Assembly: GCA_020636505.1 (NCBI GenBank)
Contig: JACJXR010000004.1
Location: 124,001 to 188,000 of the forward strand
DNA: 64,000 nucleotides
Origin: Chitinophagales bacterium
GTDB taxonomy: Bacteria; Bacteroidota; Bacteroidia; Chitinophagales; Chitinophagaceae
Direction of reading: 5' to 3'
The notes under the pieces are model-generated. The model was not told where the DNA came from, did not search any database, and saw only the letters and a list, made by a program, of their open reading frames with translations. How positions within the stretch are numbered: position 1 is the first letter of the stretch; every line of letters starts with the position of its first letter. Of this stretch, positions 60,313 to 64,000 are shown one piece after another. The position numbers and the translations under genes are program-made.

Positions 60313-61197
60313 ATGAGATTTGCGATAAGAGACGACGACACCAACTTTTATACGACACCGGCAGAACTGGAAGCCTGCTACAAAGAAATATGGAATGACT
60401 TCCCTCCAACACTCAGCCTTATATCAAAAGTAAAAGGGAACTGGTTGTATTGGGTACACCAGATATATAAAGACAAACAAAACACAGACTGGACTGCATG
60501 GGAGAAAGATGACACCATCTACCCCATCGAACAAAACTCGGAGCTTATATCGTTCTTGAAACAGGAAATAACCAAAGGCAGATTGGATATTTCATACCAT
60601 GCAAAACATCACAGGAATGAAGATGAAATGCTACCCGAAGAACGAAGTAACAATTATGTGCGAGGTGCAGAATATTTCACCAATCAAGACAGAACTCAAG
60701 AAATAAAGAATGAAATAACACACCTTGAGCAACTGCTTGGCAGGAAAATAAGTGTGTTCACCCCGCCTCAAAATTTACTGAGTATGCAGGGCTACCAATC
60801 GGTATTGAGTGCAGGATTGAACCTATGCGGTGGTGGTATTCCGTTTTATAAAAAAGAGAAGAATTTGAAAGGACTATACAACATATTCAAACAACTTTCT
60901 TTCAAACTGCTGAATAGAGAGTCTGATTACCCAAGAGTATTGAAATTCAATACACATAATGAGATAGCATATCACTACCCATTACAACCTACAACAAGGT
61001 TGGATAGCTTGAAGTATGACTTCGACATGGTACGCAAGTACAATGGCGATTTCGTACTGTCTACTCACTATGTAGAGTTCGACTACCCTATGGTTTATGA
61101 TGAGAAAATGAAAATGAAACGTGTATTGATGGACTTTTTGGACTATGTATCCAAATTCAAAGTAGAGAAAATGAGCCTATCGGAAATGCTCGCATAA
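60313..61197 (+). CDS. polysaccharide deacetylase-like protein
   Basis: 294 residues. It begins MRFAIRDDDTNFYTTP, where the acidic DDD resembles the first motif of the NodB-type deacetylases, then DISYHAKHHRNEDEM, resembling the metal-binding HxxxxH, and ends with LSTHYVEFDYPMVYDEK, near the last motif with His. This suggests removal of N-acetyl groups from a sugar of the polymer or of a lipid-linked intermediate. An upstream in-frame ATG at 60202 lies inside the preceding gene and is rejected. Short and divergent for the family. Confidence 0.65.
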   Translation: MRFAIRDDDTNFYTTPAELEACYKEIWNDFPPTLSLISKVKGNWLYWVHQIYKDKQNTDWTAWEKDDTIYPIEQNSELISFLKQEITKGRLDISYHAKHHRNEDEMLPEERSNNYVRGAEYFTNQDRTQEIKNEITHLEQLLGRKISVFTPPQNLLSMQGYQSVLSAGLNLCGGGIPFYKKEKNLKGLYNIFKQLSFKLLNRESDYPRVLKFNTHNEIAYHYPLQPTTRLDSLKYDFDMVRKYNGDFVLSTHYVEFDYPMVYDEKMKMKRVLMDFLDYVSKFKVEKMSLSEMLA

Positions 61198-61204
61198 AAC
61201 ACAT

Positions 61205-62419
61205 ATGAGTCAAAACAAGAAAATACTGGTTACCTCTTTCCAGTCGCTGACAGAACAAAGTGCAGGCGGGATGGCCAGACTTGGTTATTATGTATCAGAG
61301 CAATTGCACAAGCGCGGCATACTCGACAAGTTCGTTGTCTTTTCCAAGGGTAAACACACAACGAGCTTCCCATCGGTTCCTGTTTCGATGATGTCGAGAG
61401 TATACCTACGCATATTGAACAGCCTGAACAAGTATATAAAATTACCGGACCATAAATTCAGGCTGATACAAGAGCATTTGTACGATATACTATGCAAACG
61501 ACATATCAAAAATGATATATCAATCCTTTTCACTACCAACGCGCATATGCGAAGAACCTTCGCCAAAGCAAAAAAGAAAGGCATCAGAATCATATATGTA
61601 CCTGCAAACCCCGAAGAAGATTTCATATACAATCTGATAACTGAGGAAAACAAGAAACTGAATATTGAAGAGACCGACGCTTATACTTATTATCCGAGAC
61701 TACAATTCTACCATAGAAGCATAGGATATGTGGACACGGTTGTTGGTACTTACCCCACGGTATACAAAACCTATATTGAGAGTGGTAGCTCCCACTACGA
61801 TGTTGTTGAACTGACAGGGCACTTGAAACCCGATTTCAAGCCATACACTCTTGAAGAGAATATCATCAAGCCAACTTTCAAAGTAATATTCGTTGCAAGT
61901 ACGGTAGTATTAAAAGGGCTACAGTATCTACTGGAAGCATGGGAGATGCTCATGAATGAGTACCCTGATGTAAATATGGAATTGCACATAGTGGGCTTTA
62001 TAGAGGTCCCATTGCATGAATATATCAAGAAAAGATTCCCTGCGCTGCCAAAAGTTACTTTTGCAGGACGTGTACCCGATGTAACAGCTTATTTGAAAGA
62101 CAAAGACTTATCTGTGGTACCAAGTCTTACGGATGGTGGTCCATACGTTGCTTTGGAAGCAGCTCATTATGGATTACCGGTTATCCTAACAGAAAACTGC
62201 GGATCAGCTGAATTATTGAGCCGTAACCAAAGTGGCTGTAAGATCATACCCATTAAGGATGCCCATGCCATAAAAGAACAAATAGTTTGGGCATATAATA
62301 ATAGAGAGGAGGCTAAGCAATTGGGATTAAATGCCAAACACAATCTCGAATCCTACGATATGGGAGCTTTTATTTCTGAGCTTGCCGACTATTTGAAAAA
62401 AGAACTTGAGAATACTTAA
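61205..62419 (+). CDS. family 4 glycosyltransferase, tandem copy A
   Basis: 404 residues. GT-B fold. The N-terminus KILVTSFQSLTEQSAGGMARL is shared with the next gene, as are the regions LKGLQYLLEAW and LEAAHYGLPVILTENCGSAEL, where the last one is the donor-site motif. The donor-site Glu and Gly pattern of GT4 is intact. It lies in the tight row of glycosyltransferase genes (8 bases after the deacetylase gene). Confidence 0.87.
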   Translation: MSQNKKILVTSFQSLTEQSAGGMARLGYYVSEQLHKRGILDKFVVFSKGKHTTSFPSVPVSMMSRVYLRILNSLNKYIKLPDHKFRLIQEHLYDILCKRHIKNDISILFTTNAHMRRTFAKAKKKGIRIIYVPANPEEDFIYNLITEENKKLNIEETDAYTYYPRLQFYHRSIGYVDTVVGTYPTVYKTYIESGSSHYDVVELTGHLKPDFKPYTLEENIIKPTFKVIFVASTVVLKGLQYLLEAWEMLMNEYPDVNMELHIVGFIEVPLHEYIKKRFPALPKVTFAGRVPDVTAYLKDKDLSVVPSLTDGGPYVALEAAHYGLPVILTENCGSAELLSRNQSGCKIIPIKDAHAIKEQIVWAYNNREEAKQLGLNAKHNLESYDMGAFISELADYLKKELENT

Positions 62420-62421
62420 AA

Positions 62422-63636
62422 TTGAGCAATAAGGACAAAATATTGGTGGTTACATTTCAATCACTCTCTGCAAAAAGTGGAGAGGGTATGGCGCGCCTGT
62501 GTTATTACTTGTCCGGTGAATTACATAAAAAAGGCTTACTAGAAAAACTGGTTGTTCATTCCAAAGGCAAATACGATACAAACTTCCCAAGTGAACCTGT
62601 GTCATCTTTTTCAAGGGTATACCTATTGATACTGAATCGTCTTTATCGAATGTTCAATATCAAGACACATAAGTTTCGTTTTGCACAAGAGTTATTATAT
62701 GATTGGTTTTGCTCCATGAAATTGAGTTCATCAACCAAAATATTACTATCAACACAACCTTACTTAAAGAGAACATTCAGAAAAGCCAAAAAGCTTGGCA
62801 TTAAAACAATACTCCTACCCGGTACACCCGAAGACAATTCCATATACAACATTACAACAGAAGAGAACAAGAAACTGAATACGAATGTCATCGACGGTTA
62901 TACGTACAAGAAAAGGAACAATTATTACAATGAATCACTGAAATATGTAGACCTAGTCATAGGTTTCTTTCCGAATGTATATCGGTCATATGTGGAATCA
63001 ATTACTTACAAAGGCAGAATAGTCGATCTTCCGGGACATATGCCCCCCGACCTTTCTCCTGTTACAATTGATAAAAAAGATTTAGACAAGAATGAGTTTA
63101 TCATAGGATATCTAGCATACACAGTTGCACTAAAAGGACTGCAATACCTTTTGGAAGCATGGCAAGATATTATGCAAGATCAAAAACGTACAGGCCTTAA
63201 GCTAATGATAGCCGGTCCTATACTACCTGCTGTTGCTCAGTATATCGACAAAAACTTCAAAGAACTAGAGCAGGTATCATATGTTGGGCAAGTAACGGAT
63301 GTTGCAGGATTCATGAAGCAAACCGACCTGTTTGTAGTACCCAGCTTAGTTGATGCAGGACCTGCATCTGCATTGGAAGCGGCACACTATGCCGTACCTG
63401 TATTGATAACCGATAATTGCGGCTCTGCTGAGTTGATAGGGAAAGGTGAAGGAGGAGGCTACATTGTACCTATAAAAGACAAAAATGCTTTGAAAGAAAA
63501 TATCATTTGGGCATATACCAACCGGGAAGCAAATGCAGCAAAAGGTATGCAAGCCAAAAAGAATCTGGACAATTACAGTTTCAGCGAGTATATATCGACA
63601 TTGAGTGAGTTTTTAGAAAAGGAATTAAACGATTGA
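62422..63636 (+). CDS. family 4 glycosyltransferase, tandem copy B
   Basis: 404 residues, exactly the length of the preceding protein and clearly its paralogue: KILVVTFQSLS, LKGLQYLLEAW and LEAAHYAVPVLITDNCGSAEL align without gaps over long stretches. The start is TTG, two bases after the stop of copy A. The pair arose by tandem duplication and has diverged, so they may use different donors or acceptors in the same polymer. Confidence 0.87.
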   Translation: MSNKDKILVVTFQSLSAKSGEGMARLCYYLSGELHKKGLLEKLVVHSKGKYDTNFPSEPVSSFSRVYLLILNRLYRMFNIKTHKFRFAQELLYDWFCSMKLSSSTKILLSTQPYLKRTFRKAKKLGIKTILLPGTPEDNSIYNITTEENKKLNTNVIDGYTYKKRNNYYNESLKYVDLVIGFFPNVYRSYVESITYKGRIVDLPGHMPPDLSPVTIDKKDLDKNEFIIGYLAYTVALKGLQYLLEAWQDIMQDQKRTGLKLMIAGPILPAVAQYIDKNFKELEQVSYVGQVTDVAGFMKQTDLFVVPSLVDAGPASALEAAHYAVPVLITDNCGSAELIGKGEGGGYIVPIKDKNALKENIIWAYTNREANAAKGMQAKKNLDNYSFSEYISTLSEFLEKELND

Positions 63637-63637
63637 C

Positions 63638-64000
63638 ATGAAAAACGTCATGCTACTTGGATCGGAATTAGGCAAAGGTGGGGCGGAGCGTTCCATATCG
63701 TTGCTCAGTTACTACTTGGAACAAGCAGGATATAACGTTGTATTGTGCATACTTTCAGGGACTGACAGAACCAGCTATTACAAAACCTGTAAGGAGATAG
63801 TATTTGTAGACCCTCCCACCCCAACAAATGCAATAGACAAAATAAAAGCCTGGCGGTATAGGCTGAATAAAATAAGGGAGATAAAAAGAACACACAATAT
63901 AGACGTATCCATATCTTTTCTTGAAGGACCCGACTATGTCAACGTACTTACTAAGGATAAAGAAAAAGTAGTACTGAGCATCAGAGGTTCCAAAAAATTC
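63638..64000 (+). CDS. family 4 glycosyltransferase, N-terminal part, cut by the window edge
   Basis: 121 codons are present, opening at ATG with MKNVMLLGSELGKGGAERSI, which is the N-terminal glycine-rich loop of GT4 enzymes, followed by the Rossmann-type strand VSISFLEGPDYVNVL. It continues the glycosyltransferase row, one base after copy B. The donor domain lies outside the window. Confidence 0.85.
   Translation, partial: MKNVMLLGSELGKGGAERSISLLSYYLEQAGYNVVLCILSGTDRTSYYKTCKEIVFVDPPTPTNAIDKIKAWRYRLNKIREIKRTHNIDVSISFLEGPDYVNVLTKDKEKVVLSIRGSKKF

Overview
The window looks like a chromosomal segment of a Bacteroidota bacterium, probably of the Chitinophagia/Chitinophagales type. The phylum call rests on the Bacteroidota promoter signature (TTTG or TTG, about 19 bases, then TAnnTTTG) in front of many genes, a secreted protein with a type IX secretion sorting domain, families typical of the phylum (DUF3810, DUF4294, a putative beta-barrel porin, a FadL-like barrel) and IspH with the long N-terminal extension. 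Placement below phylum is inference. There is no phage, insertion sequence or CRISPR array in the window.

Layout. 0-12.3 kb: housekeeping and conserved hypothetical genes (an Lhr-type ligase-associated helicase, a TlpA-like thioredoxin, two methyltransferases, a catalytic-subunit-only methylmalonyl-CoA mutase with a membrane-anchored partner gene, a DUF3810 membrane protein, IspH, a CDP-alcohol phosphatidyltransferase-like protein). 12.3-13.07 kb: a gene-free island of inverted and diverged direct repeats. 13-25.3 kb: pyruvate carboxylase, an orphan hybrid-input histidine kinase, an MFS transporter, release factor 3, purine nucleoside phosphorylase and a putative porin. 25.4-30.9 kb: 2-oxoglutarate dehydrogenase E1, then a small carrier protein / ketosynthase / catalytically dead ketosynthase set. 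30.9-38.8 kb: an anti-sigma/ECF sigma pair, peptide deformylase, RuvX, a glycosyltransferase and acyltransferase pair, DnaG, IspD. 38.8-44.3 kb: the conserved translation block tRNA-Thr, tRNA-Tyr, tRNA-Gly, tRNA-Thr, tuf ... tRNA-Trp, secE, nusG, but opened by two unrelated genes and cut off from rplK. 44.4-51.5 kb: two EGF-like lipoproteins, an Ig-repeat T9SS protein, DUF4294, SCO, ChrA, a 46-residue membrane peptide and PdxH. 51.5-51.93 kb: a non-coding stretch with four DnaA-box-like sites, a candidate replication origin. 51.93-64 kb: an exopolysaccharide cluster running off the right edge.

How the genes work together. Central carbon metabolism is represented by pyruvate carboxylase, 2-oxoglutarate dehydrogenase E1 and methylmalonyl-CoA mutase, which meet at the TCA cycle. 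IspD and IspH place the MEP isoprenoid pathway here. The right-hand cluster encodes an outer-membrane export lipoprotein, a tyrosine autokinase co-polymerase, an ABC flippase, two GT2 and four GT4 glycosyltransferases and a polysaccharide deacetylase-like protein, which would build and export a surface polysaccharide.

Most noteworthy: the missing canonical start codon of pdxH directly in frame with a small membrane ORF; the DnaA-box cluster; a terminator hairpin wedged between a promoter and tRNA-Trp; the carrier/ketosynthase/dead ketosynthase trio; the split mutase that keeps methylmalonyl-CoA-type residues; and the repeat island at 12.4-13.0 kb.
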